The notes: generated from the sequence alone by a model not told the origin. Shown: positions 32,895 through 41,993, counted from the first letter of the stretch. The stretch is 41,993 bases of DNA from Acetobacteraceae bacterium (GCA_021732665.1 JAKFUL010000044.1:1-41993); one strand, 5' to 3'. A program made the numbers and translations.

Positions 32895-33559
32895 GCCCCG
32901 AGGAGGAGGAGCGCGAAGGCCTGGCCGCCGAATACGTGCTGGGCACGCTGAACGCGGCCGAGGCCCGCGCGGTGCGCGATGACCCCGAAATGGCCGAGGC
33001 GATCGCCGCCTGGGAGGCGCGGCTGGCGCCGTTGCAGGCGCTGGCCCTGCCGGAGGCGCCGCCGCCCGATCTCTGGGCGCGGATCGAGAGCAGCCTGGGC
33101 GGCGCCCCCGCCGCCCGCCCACCGGTGCGCGCCGGCTGGTTCACCCGGCTCTGGGCGATCGGCTCCACCGCCGTCGCCGCCGGCCTGACGATCCTGATGC
33201 TGGCCAACCGCCCCGCGCCCCCGCCGCTGATGACGGTGCTGCTGAGCGACCAGCAGGCGCCGGCCTTCCTGGTCGAGGCCGATCGGGGCGGCGAGATCCG
33301 CCTGGCCGCGCTGAACAACCAGCCGACGCCCGAGGGCCGGGTGCGCCAGCTCTGGGCCCTGCCGCAGGGTGCGGCGGCGCCGACCAGCCTGGGCCTGGTG
33401 CCCGAGGATGGCCGCATCGTGGTGCGCCCGGCCCAGATCAGGCCGGAGCCCGGCATGCTGATCGAGATCACGCTGGAGCCGCCGGGCGGTTCGCCGATCG
33501 GCCGGCCGACCGGGCCGGTGCTGTTCATCGGCCGTTTGCTGCCCGCGCGGGGGGTGTGA
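32891..33559 (+). CDS. Membrane-anchored anti-sigma factor (RskA-like)
   Basis: 222 aa. The cytoplasmic N-terminus (LAAEYVLGTLNAAEARAVRD) is the sigma-binding region seen in RskA/ChrR-type anti-sigmas. One membrane helix lies at about 87-105 (LWAIGSTAVAAGLTILML). The rest is a periplasmic RskA C-terminal beta domain (RVRQLWALPQGAAAPTSLG, ILEITLEPPGG-like end). There is no zinc-binding HxxxCxxC motif in the N-terminal part, so it is not a ZAS-type. It is coupled to the sigma gene (ATGA overlap). Confidence 0.9.
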   Translation: MSPEEEEREGLAAEYVLGTLNAAEARAVRDDPEMAEAIAAWEARLAPLQALALPEAPPPDLWARIESSLGGAPAARPPVRAGWFTRLWAIGSTAVAAGLTILMLANRPAPPPLMTVLLSDQQAPAFLVEADRGGEIRLAALNNQPTPEGRVRQLWALPQGAAAPTSLGLVPEDGRIVVRPAQIRPEPGMLIEITLEPPGGSPIGRPTGPVLFIGRLLPARGV

Positions 33560-33560
33560 G

Positions 33561-33580
33561 GGTTGCGGCGGGCAACCTTG
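33561..33580 (+). terminator. Possible weak terminator after the anti-sigma gene
   Basis: GGTTGC (33561-33566) and GCAACC (33572-33577) form a 6-bp stem with a 5-nt loop, followed by TTG only. It starts 2 bp after the anti-sigma stop. No real U-tract follows. Confidence 0.33.
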
Positions 33581-33643
33581 CCCCCTAGGTGACGTTCAAC
33601 AGGAACGCGCCCCCTCAGGGTGGCTTTTGATGTCAGGCCGAGC

Positions 33644-34231
33644 ATGAGCGAACACACAACCCCGCCCGCCGACCAGCCGGAGCAGGCTGGGCACGCCGAA
33701 CCCGCAGCGCCGGAGACGCCGGCCGAGGAGATGACGCTGGAGCAGCGCTTCCAGCTCCTCGCGGAAGAACTCAACAACATGCGCGACAAATGGCTGCGCG
33801 CCGAAGCCGAGACCCAGAACGTGCGTGCCCGCGCCGCCCGCGAGGTCTCCGACGCCCGCGCCTATGCGGTGCAGAAATTCGCGGCCGATGTGGTGGAGGC
33901 GGCGGAAAACCTGCGCCGCGGCCTCGCCGCCCTCCCGGCCGTCAGCGAGGGTGAGCCCGAGCTCCTGACAAAGCTGCGCGGCGGCTTCGAGGGCGTGGAG
34001 AAGAGCTTCTGGGCGATCCTCGAGCGCAACGGCGTCTCCCGCAAGGACCCCTCGGGCGAGGCCTTCAACCCCGAGCTGCACCAGGCGATGGCCGAGCAGC
34101 CGGCGCCAGAAGGCATCGTGCCCGGCACCGTATTGCAGGCCTGGAGCGCGGCCTGGACGTTGAATGGCCGGCTGCTGAAGCCGGCCATGGTGGTGGTGGC
34201 GGCCGGTGAGGCGAAACCCGACGCGGCGTGA
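33644..34231 (+). CDS. grpE: GrpE, DnaK nucleotide exchange factor
   Basis: 195 aa. A Pro/Ala/Glu-rich flexible N-terminus is followed by a long coiled coil (LEQRFQLLAEELNNMRDKWL, RAEAETQNVRARAAREVSDA, and YAVQKFAADVVEAAENLRRG). The beta-wing domain has SRKDPSGEAFNPELHQAMAE and VLQAWSAAWTLNGRLLKPAM, matching the GrpE signature. ATG 33644 was chosen as the start because an extra eight residues from 33620 are not conserved. A CCTTGCCCC string like that before dnaK is at 33576-33584, but no -10 follows at the right distance. Confidence 0.95.
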   Translation: MSEHTTPPADQPEQAGHAEPAAPETPAEEMTLEQRFQLLAEELNNMRDKWLRAEAETQNVRARAAREVSDARAYAVQKFAADVVEAAENLRRGLAALPAVSEGEPELLTKLRGGFEGVEKSFWAILERNGVSRKDPSGEAFNPELHQAMAEQPAPEGIVPGTVLQAWSAAWTLNGRLLKPAMVVVAAGEAKPDAA

Positions 34232-34331
34232 TCACGCGCCCAGCTGGGATTTTCGGCCCTCGCCGAGGCGGTGGACCCGCGCAATCGAAAGCATCTTCGC
34301 TATCTTTGGCACGAATTGGCCGCCCCGGCCC

Positions 34332-34360
34332 CTTGCCCCACCGCCACCTGCTGAATATCT
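34332..34360 (+). promoter_or_regulatory. Candidate heat-shock (RpoH-type) promoter of dnaK
   Basis: CTTGCC (34332-34337), a 15-bp spacer, then GAATATCT (34353-34360). This resembles the alphaproteobacterial RpoH pattern (CTTG-containing -35 with a TATAT-like -10) and lies about 95 bp before the dnaK ATG in a 225-bp gap without a gene. Identified by eye. Confidence 0.4.
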
Positions 34361-34456
34361 GAGCATCGTTCCTTTCCCCAACCCATCCGCGAGGGGCCGG
34401 GCGCGGTGCCGTCATGGGCCGCACCCAAGCCGCCGCATTTCCAGGAGACTGCCCGG

Positions 34457-36370
<1,914 letters not shown>

Positions 36371-36383
36371 TTTGGGAAAAGCC

Positions 36384-36505
36384 TGGGGGAAATGAATTTC
36401 CCCCAGACCCCCATTCTTTTATTTTTATCTTATTGGCGACGCCTTCGAAGGTGTCGCTAATGAATCAAAAATAAAAGAAGGGGGTTCGGGGGAATTCATT
36501 CCCCT
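36384..36505. repeat. Long palindromic repeat between dnaK and dnaJ
   Basis: About 122 bp. The centre is TTCGAA at 36444-36449. Outward, the arms pair over roughly 55 bp including AT-rich TTCTTTTATTTTT (left) and its complement on the right, then CCCCC/GGGGG blocks. Each end also holds its own smaller stem: CTGGGGGAAAT facing ATTTCCCCCAG on the left and GGGGAAT/ATTCCCC on the right. The AT-rich core contrasts with neighbouring DNA. The left stem plus T-rich stretch resembles an intrinsic terminator for dnaK. It is probably a dispersed repeat element rather than a plain terminator. Confidence 0.7.
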
Positions 36506-36528
36506 GATACTATCTTTGGGGGCGATCA

Positions 36529-37653
36529 ATGGCGAAACGTGACTATTACGAAGTGCTCGGTGTCCAGCGCGGCGCAAGCGAGGACGACCTCAAGCGCGCC
36601 TATCGCAAGTTGGCCATGCAGCACCACCCCGACCGCAACCAGGGCAACCCGGCGGCCGAGGGGAAATTCAAGGAAGCCAACGAGGCCTACGACATCCTCA
36701 AGGATGCCGAAAAGCGCGCCGCTTACGACCGCTTCGGCCACGCCGCCTTCGAGAATGGCGGCGGTGGCGGCCAGGCCGGCGCCGGCGGCTTCGAGGAGAT
36801 GTTCGCCGACATCTTCGGCCAGTTCACCGGCCGCGGCGGCCAGCGCCAGCAATCCGGCCGGGGCGCCGATCTGCGTCAGGACATCTCCATCACCATGGAG
36901 GAAGCGTTCGGCGGCACCAAGAAAACCATGCGCGTGCCCTCCTCCGTGCAATGCGAGGCCTGCACAGGGTCGGGCGCCGAGGGCGGCACGGCCAGCGTGC
37001 AGCAATGCGGCACCTGTCGCGGCGCGGGCAAGATCCGCAGCCAGCAGGGCTTCTTCCTGGTCGAGCGTACCTGCCCGACCTGCTCGGGCTCCGGCCGCAT
37101 CATCAAGAACCCCTGCAAGGTCTGCCTCGGCGCCGGCCGGGTGCAGCGCGACCGCACCCTCAACGTCACCATCCCGGCAGGGGTCGAGGACGGCACCCGC
37201 ATCCGCCTGACCGGCGAGGGCGAGGCCGGGCTGCGCGGCGCGCCGGCGGGCGACCTCTACGTCGATGTCGGCGTGAAGCCGCACCCGATCTTCCAGCGCG
37301 AGGGACCCAACATCATGGTCCGCGTGCCGCTGCGCATGACACAGGCTGCGCTGGGTGGGCAGATCGAGGTGCCGAGCATCGATGGCGGCCGCTCCCGCGT
37401 CACCATCCCCGCCGGCACCCAGGCGGGGGATTCCTTCCGCCTGCGCGGCAAGGGCTTCTCCGTGCTGCGCAACCCCGCGCGGGGCGACATGTATGTCCAG
37501 GTCGTGGTGGAAACGCCGCAGAACCTCAGCGCCAAGCAGAAGGAGTTGCTGGAGGCCTTCGAGGCCGAGGCGGTCAAAAGCGGCAAATCCTCGCCCGAAA
37601 GCGAAGGCTTCTTCGCGAAAGTGAAAGAGTTCTGGGACGGTTTGGGTCGCTGA
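36529..37653 (+). CDS. dnaJ: Chaperone DnaJ (Hsp40)
   Basis: 374-aa type I Hsp40. The J domain (1-70) has the HPD motif at 33-35, which stimulates DnaK ATPase. A Gly/Phe-rich linker follows. Four zinc-finger CxxCxGxG repeats lie at about 142-203 ([32 protein letters not shown]), then two beta-domains and a C-terminal dimer region. All features are intact. The upstream palindrome may separate its expression from dnaK. Confidence 0.97.
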   Translation: MAKRDYYEVLGVQRGASEDDLKRAYRKLAMQHHPDRNQGNPAAEGKFKEANEAYDILKDAEKRAAYDRFGHAAFENGGGGGQAGAGGFEEMFADIFGQFTGRGGQRQQSGRGADLRQDISITMEEAFGGTKKTMRVPSSVQCEACTGSGAEGGTASVQQCGTCRGAGKIRSQQGFFLVERTCPTCSGSGRIIKNPCKVCLGAGRVQRDRTLNVTIPAGVEDGTRIRLTGEGEAGLRGAPAGDLYVDVGVKPHPIFQREGPNIMVRVPLRMTQAALGGQIEVPSIDGGRSRVTIPAGTQAGDSFRLRGKGFSVLRNPARGDMYVQVVVETPQNLSAKQKELLEAFEAEAVKSGKSSPESEGFFAKVKEFWDGLGR

Positions 37654-37692
37654 AAATCTGCTAGAAAGGGGCGTCCACAGGAGGGACCCCCC

Positions 37693-38364
37693 ATGCTGCA
37701 ATTCTACTACAGCCTAGCGCCCAACCCGCTGAAGGTGGCGCTGTTCCTGGAAGAATCCGGCCTCGAATACGAGGCTGTGCCGGTCGATACCCGCAAGGGT
37801 GACCAGCACAAGCCGGAATTCCTGGCCATCAACCCCAATGCCAAGGCGCCGGCCATCGTCGATGACGGCAAGCCCGTCTTCGATTCCAATGCCATCCTGC
37901 TCTATCTCGGCGAGAAGACCGGCAAATTCCTGCCGGCGCCGGAATTGCGCGGCGAGACGCTGTCCTGGATGTTCTTCATCTCCAGCGGCATCGGCCCCTA
38001 TTCCGGCCAATCCGTGCATTTCTCCAACCACGCGCCGGAAAAGCTGGAATACGCCATCAAGCGCTACGCCTTCGAGGCGAAGCGCCACTGGTCCATCCTG
38101 AATGAGCGCCTGGAAGGCCGCGACTGGATCGTCGGCGACAGCTATTCCATCGTCGACATGGCGGCCTGGGGCTGGGAACGCGCGGCGGGTTTCGTGCTGG
38201 GTGCCGAGGGCCTGGACGCCCTGCCCAACGTCAAGCGCCACTTCGCCGCCATCAACGCCCGTCCGGCCGCCGAACGCGCGAATGCGCTGAAGGATCGCCA
38301 TGCCTTCAAGGCCGAGATGGATGACGAGGCACGGGCCAACATGTTTCGCCACCTCGCCGCCTGA
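37693..38364 (+). CDS. Glutathione S-transferase, Nu-class-like (YfcG/YghU type)
   Basis: 223 aa. The N-terminus FYYSLAPNPLKVALFLEESG with PEFLAINPNAKAPAIVDDG is typical of YfcG/YghU disulfide-bond oxidoreductase-like GSTs, which bind GSSG. The active residue region is Ser/Asn rather than the Cys10 of the two beta-class copies at 23137-24381. GGAGGGA lies 7-9 nt before ATG 37693. It follows dnaJ by 39 bp on the same strand and could be co-transcribed. Confidence 0.92.
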   Translation: MLQFYYSLAPNPLKVALFLEESGLEYEAVPVDTRKGDQHKPEFLAINPNAKAPAIVDDGKPVFDSNAILLYLGEKTGKFLPAPELRGETLSWMFFISSGIGPYSGQSVHFSNHAPEKLEYAIKRYAFEAKRHWSILNERLEGRDWIVGDSYSIVDMAAWGWERAAGFVLGAEGLDALPNVKRHFAAINARPAAERANALKDRHAFKAEMDDEARANMFRHLAA

Positions 38365-38397
38365 GCTTCTTGCGGCTCATGAATGTCGCGTGTTCGT

Positions 38398-38468
38398 CGT
38401 GAGGTTGTAACAGAAATAGCCTCACGGATCGGTAACATCGTTCCCGTTCCTTCACCATCCGAACGGGA
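38398..38468 (+). promoter_or_regulatory. Two hairpins in the 5' leader; the second masks the ribosome binding site
   Basis: Hairpin 1: CGTGAGG (38398-38404) pairs with CCTCACG (38420-38426), loop 15 nt. Hairpin 2: TCCCGTTC (38442-38449) pairs perfectly with GAACGGGA (38461-38468), loop 11 nt. The Shine-Dalgarno GGGAG (38465-38469), 6 nt before ATG 38476, lies almost fully inside the right stem, so translation would need the stem to open. Confidence 0.5.
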
Positions 38469-38475
38469 GCCAGAC

Positions 38476-39093
38476 ATGGCCAAGTTGCTGCGCCGCGGCG
38501 CTGTCATTGCCGCCCTTGCCTTCACCGTGCTGGCGGGCTTCTCCGCCCCCGCCCGCGCCCAGGCCCTGCCCGAGCTGATGGAGGCGCTGCGCCAGGGCGG
38601 CCTCGTGCTCTACTGGCGCCACCCCGCCACCAACAACGACCAGGCCGACACCAACCCCTTCAACCTGGCCGATTGTGCCAGCCAGCGGCAGCTCAACGAC
38701 AATGGTCGCGAGCAGTCGCGCATGCTCGGCGCCGCGCTGCGCCAGCGTGGCATCGCCATCACCGCGATCAATTCCTCGCCTTTCTGCCGCGCCAAGGAAG
38801 CGGCCGAGCTGCTGGGCCTGGGCTCTGTGACCCTCGTGCCGGAATTGGGCGAGGGCGGCCTCGTGGTCTCGCCCAATGAGAATGGCCGCCGCGCGCGTGC
38901 GTTGCGCGGCATGCTCGGGACCGCGCCCGCCAGCGGCAACACCATGCTGGTCAGCCACCGCCCGAACATCCTCGACGCCGTGGGCGTGGACGCGTTCACG
39001 ATCGCCGAGGCCGAGATCTTCGTCTTCCGTCCGCAGGCCGATGCGCCCGGCTATCGCCTGCTCGGCCGCCTGCCGATCGCTGCCTGGCGCTGA
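38476..39093 (+). CDS. Secreted histidine phosphatase family protein (SixA/GpmB-like)
   Basis: 205 aa with a signal peptide (AVIAALAFTVLAGFSAPARA, cut near residue 31). The phospho-acceptor motif reads YWRHPATNND; the residue after His is Pro rather than Gly, a variant I have seen in this periplasmic subgroup. Then come CASQRQLNDNGREQSRML, NSSPFCRAKEAAELLG and the second His in MLVSHRPNILDAVG. Substrate unknown. ATG 38476 was chosen from the signal peptide and the hairpin-embedded Shine-Dalgarno. A longer frame from 38383 adds no conserved residues. Confidence 0.88.
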   Translation: MAKLLRRGAVIAALAFTVLAGFSAPARAQALPELMEALRQGGLVLYWRHPATNNDQADTNPFNLADCASQRQLNDNGREQSRMLGAALRQRGIAITAINSSPFCRAKEAAELLGLGSVTLVPELGEGGLVVSPNENGRRARALRGMLGTAPASGNTMLVSHRPNILDAVGVDAFTIAEAEIFVFRPQADAPGYRLLGRLPIAAWR

Positions 39094-39129
39094 ATCCGGG
39101 GCGGGCGGGGATGCCCCCGCCCGCCTCGA

Positions 39130-39555
39130 TCACATCAGCGGCCAGTCCAGCGCTTCCTTGTAATGCCCCCGCACGCGGCTCGCGTGCTCATCGGTCCAGG
39201 CCCGGTCGTCCTCGACCGTCGGCGCCTCGTTCAACGCGTCGCGATCCAGCTTCACCTGATAGCCTTCCAGGCGGCTGTTGTAGCGCAGCATGGACCAGCG
39301 CAGCGGGTATTGCTTCTTCTCCAGCCCGAGGAAGCCGCCGAAGCTGAGGACGGCGTAGTCCACCTTCCCCTGCAGCTTGTCGAGCATGATGTCCTCGATG
39401 ACGCCGATCTTTCGCTCGTCCAGGTCATAGACGGCGGTGCCGGCCACACGTTTGGCGGAAATCACCGAACCATGGCTGGGCGCGGTCAGGTCCTTCATCG
39501 TGGGTTGCTCGGGTGGGTTGATCGCCTGTTCTTCTGCCGTGGTCATATGGATCAT
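39130..39555 (-). CDS. PRC-barrel domain protein
   Basis: 141 aa. The PRC-barrel lies at about 25-95: VISAKRVAGTAVYDLDERKI, GVIEDIMLDKLQGKVDYAVL, SFGGFLGLEKKQYPLRWSML. Such proteins occur in photosynthetic reaction-centre H subunit and RNA-processing RimM relatives, and as free-standing stress-linked proteins in soil alphaproteobacteria. The C-terminal helix is probably unstructured to helical. The start could be ATG 39555 or the ATG three codons later (39546). Downstream it converges on the phosphatase gene. Confidence 0.87.
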   Translation of the reverse strand: MIHMTTAEEQAINPPEQPTMKDLTAPSHGSVISAKRVAGTAVYDLDERKIGVIEDIMLDKLQGKVDYAVLSFGGFLGLEKKQYPLRWSMLRYNSRLEGYQVKLDRDALNEAPTVEDDRAWTDEHASRVRGHYKEALDWPLM

Positions 39556-39770
39556 GGCTTTGCTCCTGTTTTTCCGGGTGCTGGGGCACCCGGGAGAGAA
39601 ACGCCCGCACGCAGCCGGGGTTGCGGTGGGTGGGCACAGGCGGCACGGGCATGCCCTGCCTTATGGCCGCCCTGCTGCCTGGGAGATGGTGCAGGGCGCG
39701 GGCTGATGGCTGGCGCCTTCCGCAGATTCGCATCGCAACCCTGATGCCGCCGGACGGGGTGAGCGCGCTG

Positions 39771-40011
39771 ATGCCCGATGCCAACCCGCTGCTCTCGCTG
39801 CTGGCCAAGCTGTTCCCGGATGGGCCGCACAATGCGCTGTGGCTGCTGGCATGCTTTTTCCTGCAGCCGGTGGCGGCGGTCTATGCGCTGCGCGGCATGG
39901 GCGAGACGCGTGCGGCACCCGCCATCGCGGTGGCGGTGCTGGCGGCGCGGTTTGGGGCCGATTGCGCATCGTGTGGGGTTCGAGCTTATTGCCGCTCGAA
40001 TTCTGGATTGA
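39771..40011 (+). pseudogene. Small two-helix membrane protein gene with probable frameshift, upstream of dapB
   Basis: The frame MPDANPLLSLLAKLFPDGPH then LWLLACFFLQPVAAVYALRG reads as a natural membrane helix, followed by AAPAIAVAVLAARFG. At the GGGG run (39954-39957) the frame goes wrong. Removing one G continues as AARFGPIAHRVGFELIAARI and LD, stopping at 40011, 10 bp before the dapB ATG. The span is 241 nt, one more than a multiple of three. As given, the frame runs on into dapB and ends at 40079. ATG 39744 is an alternative start. Either a single-base insertion or a sequencing error; family not recognised. Confidence 0.45.
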
Positions 40012-40021
40012 GGGACGAGAC

Positions 40022-40768
40022 ATGGCGCTTCGCATCGGCATCACCGGGCTGTCCGGCCGCATGGGCCAGCTTCTGGTGAAGGAGGTCGCGGCCACCGCTG
40101 CCATCCTGTCCGGCGGCACCTCGCGCAGCGGCGGGATGAACATCGACGCGCTCTTCGCCGTCTCCGACGTGGTGATCGATTTCACCCACGCCCACGCCGC
40201 CCCCGGCCATGCAACCGCCGCCGCGCGGGCGAAAAAGCCCCTGATCCTCGGCAGCAGCGGACTCTCGGCGGCCGAGGAAGCGGTGGTGGCCGAGGCCGCG
40301 CGCGCCACCGCCATCGTCTATGCCGCCAATTTCTCCCCGGGCGTGAACATCATGTTCGCCATCGCCGAACGCATGGCCGCCGCCCTGCCGGCCGAGCATT
40401 ACGACGCCGAGATCGTGGAAATGCATCACCGGCAGAAGGTCGACGCGCCTTCGGGCACCGCCATCGGCCTGGGCCGGGCGGTGGCGCGCGGGCGCGGCAC
40501 CACGCTGGAAGCGGCGGGGCGGGAAAGCGGGCGGGATGGCCATACCGGCGCGCGGGCCACCGGCACGATCGGCTTCGCCGCCCTGCGTGGCGGCCAGGTG
40601 GTGGGCGAGCACACGCTGATTTTTGCCGCCGGCTCCGAGCATATTTCGCTCAGTCATCGCAGCTTCGACCGCGCCGCCTATGCGGTGGGCGCGGTGCAGG
40701 CGGCGGGGTGGGCCACCACCCAGCCGCCCGGGCTTTACGACATGAAGCATGTCCTGGGCATCGGCTGA
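40022..40768 (+). CDS. dapB: 4-hydroxy-tetrahydrodipicolinate reductase
   Basis: 248-aa NAD(P)H enzyme of the lysine and meso-diaminopimelate pathway. GITGLSGRMG is the nucleotide loop, VVIDFTHAHA the conserved strand, and EMHHRQKVDAPSGTA the catalytic motif (H135, K139). FAALRGGQVVGEHTLIFA and the end GLYDMKHVLG are typical. It is about 25 residues shorter than E. coli DapB because the loop between the first helix and the VVIDFT strand is reduced. Acetobacteraceae versions are often short. GAGGGACGAG lies before ATG 40022. Confidence 0.95.
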   Translation: MALRIGITGLSGRMGQLLVKEVAATAAILSGGTSRSGGMNIDALFAVSDVVIDFTHAHAAPGHATAAARAKKPLILGSSGLSAAEEAVVAEAARATAIVYAANFSPGVNIMFAIAERMAAALPAEHYDAEIVEMHHRQKVDAPSGTAIGLGRAVARGRGTTLEAAGRESGRDGHTGARATGTIGFAALRGGQVVGEHTLIFAAGSEHISLSHRSFDRAAYAVGAVQAAGWATTQPPGLYDMKHVLGIG

Positions 40769-40786
40769 CGGCCGGGCTGACCGGCT

Positions 40787-41854
40787 TCAGACAAAGAGCA
40801 GGTCGTCGAAGCCGAAATAATCGCGCGTCGCGCCATTGCCGTCGTTGGAATCGAATTCCAGCCGCCGGATGCCCGCGAATTCATCGGCCAGGAATTGCAG
40901 CGCCTCGGCCACGCCCCGGTCCAGGCTGATCGTGCGCTCGGCCACCAGCACCGTGCCCGCCGTATCGGCGAAGCCACGCACCACCACGTTCAGATCGTCG
41001 CGGAAGGTGGCGGAGAAGCTACCACCGAGGAAGGTGAATTCGTCATCGCGGGTGATCACCGCGGCGCTGCCGGCCGCGGCATCCCCATAGCCCGCCACCT
41101 CGCCACCCGCCGCCTCGGCGATGAAGCCGAGATTGGAGCCCGAGCTGGTGGTATAGCCCGGCAAGGTGCCATCGGGCCGATAGGCGCCGATCTGGCTCCA
41201 CTGGAAACCGGCATAGCCATTGGCGATCGGTGCCTCACCGCCCGCGTCCAGCGCCAGGTCATCGAAGCTGATCGTGGTGATCGGCCGGCTGGTGAGGGTG
41301 GTGGTGGTGAAGACCAGATCGTCCAGCCCGAAATAGTCAGCGGTGGTGGCGGTGCCGTCATTCGAGTCGAACTCCACCCGGCGGATATTGCCGAATAGGG
41401 CGGGATCGAAGCTGATGCCGGCCTGCGATGCGCGGTCCACCGTGAAACTGGTTTGCCCGGTCAGGACCTGCCCCGCCTCATCGGCATAGGCCCGCACGGT
41501 GATGCCAAGCCCGTCGCGGAAGGCGGCGGAGAAGATCGCGGAGCCGAGCGTGAACCCCTCCTGCCGGGTGATGGTCAGCGCGCTGCCAGGCGCCGCATCC
41601 TCATATCCCGCCACCTGGTTGTTGTTCGCCTCGGCGATGAAGGCAATGGTCTGCCCGGAGCTGGCGACATAGCCGGGAATGGCACCATTGGGCTGATAGA
41701 CGCCCGCCTGAACCCAGTTGAAACCGCCATAGCCGTTGTCTATTCGCCGCTCTTCTCCACCGGAAAGGCCGAAATTCTCGAAATCAAGGCTCTGCGATGC
41801 AATAAAACTGGATTGAAACACCAGTCCGTTCGGTGTTTGGACAATGAAATTCAA
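40787..41854 (-). CDS. Two-repeat beta-rich protein of unknown function, TTG start
   Basis: 355 aa built from two similar units, about residues 22-185 and 190-355. Paired landmarks: DNGYGGFNWVQAGVYQPNGAIPGY / ANGYAGFQWSQIGAYRPDGTLPGY (truncated here to fit) and RRVEFDSNDGT..DYFGLDDLVF / RRLEFDSNDGN..DYFGFDDLLF. Neither unit has catalytic motifs I know. No signal peptide or membrane helix is present; the acidic, Gly/Thr-rich composition could suit type I secretion, but that is a guess. TTG 41854 is preceded by AAGGAG at 8 nt. A stop codon lies two codons upstream, so no longer start exists. Confidence 0.78.
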   Translation of the reverse strand: MNFIVQTPNGLVFQSSFIASQSLDFENFGLSGGEERRIDNGYGGFNWVQAGVYQPNGAIPGYVASSGQTIAFIAEANNNQVAGYEDAAPGSALTITRQEGFTLGSAIFSAAFRDGLGITVRAYADEAGQVLTGQTSFTVDRASQAGISFDPALFGNIRRVEFDSNDGTATTADYFGLDDLVFTTTTLTSRPITTISFDDLALDAGGEAPIANGYAGFQWSQIGAYRPDGTLPGYTTSSGSNLGFIAEAAGGEVAGYGDAAAGSAAVITRDDEFTFLGGSFSATFRDDLNVVVRGFADTAGTVLVAERTISLDRGVAEALQFLADEFAGIRRLEFDSNDGNGATRDYFGFDDLLFV

Positions 41855-41950
41855 AATCTATACTCCTTCATCATGTCGGTGCAAACGAAATTTCTCCCGA
41901 CAGCCGGAGCAAAACAATTTCACTAAGCTCAAATCTCGAATGGTTTATGT
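41855..41950 (-). other. AT-richer upstream region of the two-repeat gene
   Basis: This stretch is clearly poorer in GC than the window average. It carries the AAGGAG ribosome-binding site for TTG 41854. No well-formed -35/-10 pair stands out; TTGTTT at about 41905-41910 followed by a weak -10 would be the best guess. No gene is seen. Confidence 0.4.
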
Positions 41951-41978
41951 GAAAACCGGGGCTTGACGGTAGCCCCGG
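41951..41978 (-). terminator. Intrinsic terminator for a minus-strand gene beyond the right edge
   Basis: CCGGGGCT (41956-41963) and AGCCCCGG (41971-41978) form a perfect 8-bp GC-rich stem with a 7-nt loop. Read on the minus strand it is followed by TTTTC. It would end transcription coming from a gene to the right of the window. Confidence 0.65.
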
Positions 41979-41993
41979 CCCACCCCGCGTCCT

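Noticed and set aside
39956..40021. Reading the dapB frame upstream (LRIVWGSSLLPLEFWIEGRD) as the end of the small membrane protein
   Set aside because: It needs the opposite indel and leaves no stop before dapB; the GGGG-run repair gives a clean stop 10 bp before dapB.

Overview
The window is very GC-rich DNA from an alphaproteobacterium, most likely an Acetobacteraceae (Roseomonas-like) chromosome. The reasons are: RNase E with a long acidic insertion in its S1 domain, a grpE-dnaK-dnaJ block, a short-form DapB, the lgt-midA-pgeF order, ATP-type PckA, and AraC, ECF sigma and IalB-like genes typical of the class. The family assignment is inference. Nearly all of it is core chromosome with densely packed genes, many joined by ATGA or TGATG stop/start overlaps. 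I found no rRNA, tRNA, CRISPR array, complete insertion sequence or prophage.

Layout. 1-6663: rne (minus, C-terminal end outside the window) diverges across a 585-bp leader from the cell-wall genes amiC-like amidase and mrcA. 6665-7538: a small degraded accessory patch on the minus strand. It holds a parD antitoxin with a frameshift and a parE toxin joined in frame to the C-terminal half of a lower-GC peptidoglycan amidase. 7756-16018 (minus): 2-hydroxyacid dehydrogenase, D-aminopeptidase-like hydrolase, GH113-like secreted protein, pirin, a small protein, GNAT, a two-domain universal stress protein, an APH/kinase fusion and pdxH. 16069-17518 (plus): fabI and a HAD hydrolase that appears to start at CTG. 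17524-18556 (minus): YbjN-like protein and ubiK.

18614-27012 (plus): lgt-midA-pgeF-lipoprotein, prs, two tandem beta-class GSTs, a histidine phosphatase and a TPR-glycosyltransferase. 26992-29832 (minus): DUF2237 protein, pckA and a HugZ-like protein. 29901-33559: AraC/GyrI-like regulator, a 162-bp palindromic TA-flanked element lodged in the stop codons of two convergent genes, an aldo/keto reductase, and an IalB-like / ECF sigma / anti-sigma operon. 33644-38364 (plus): grpE, dnaK, a long palindromic repeat, dnaJ and a Nu-class-like GST. 38476-41854: secreted histidine phosphatase behind a Shine-Dalgarno-masking hairpin, PRC-barrel protein, a small frameshifted membrane ORF, dapB, and a two-repeat protein with a TTG start. 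The right edge carries an intrinsic terminator for a minus-strand gene beyond the window.

The main functional groupings are envelope building (amiC, mrcA, lgt), cofactor, lipid and central metabolism (pdxH, fabI, prs, pckA, ubiK, dapB), protein folding (grpE, dnaK, dnaJ) and stress or detoxification (GSTs, USP, GNAT, pirin). I did not see a clear multi-gene defence system or other wholly new system. The most unusual structures are the ParE::amidase chimera beside the broken parD, the palindrome inserted in the shared stop codons, the dnaK/dnaJ palindrome and the hairpin before 38476.
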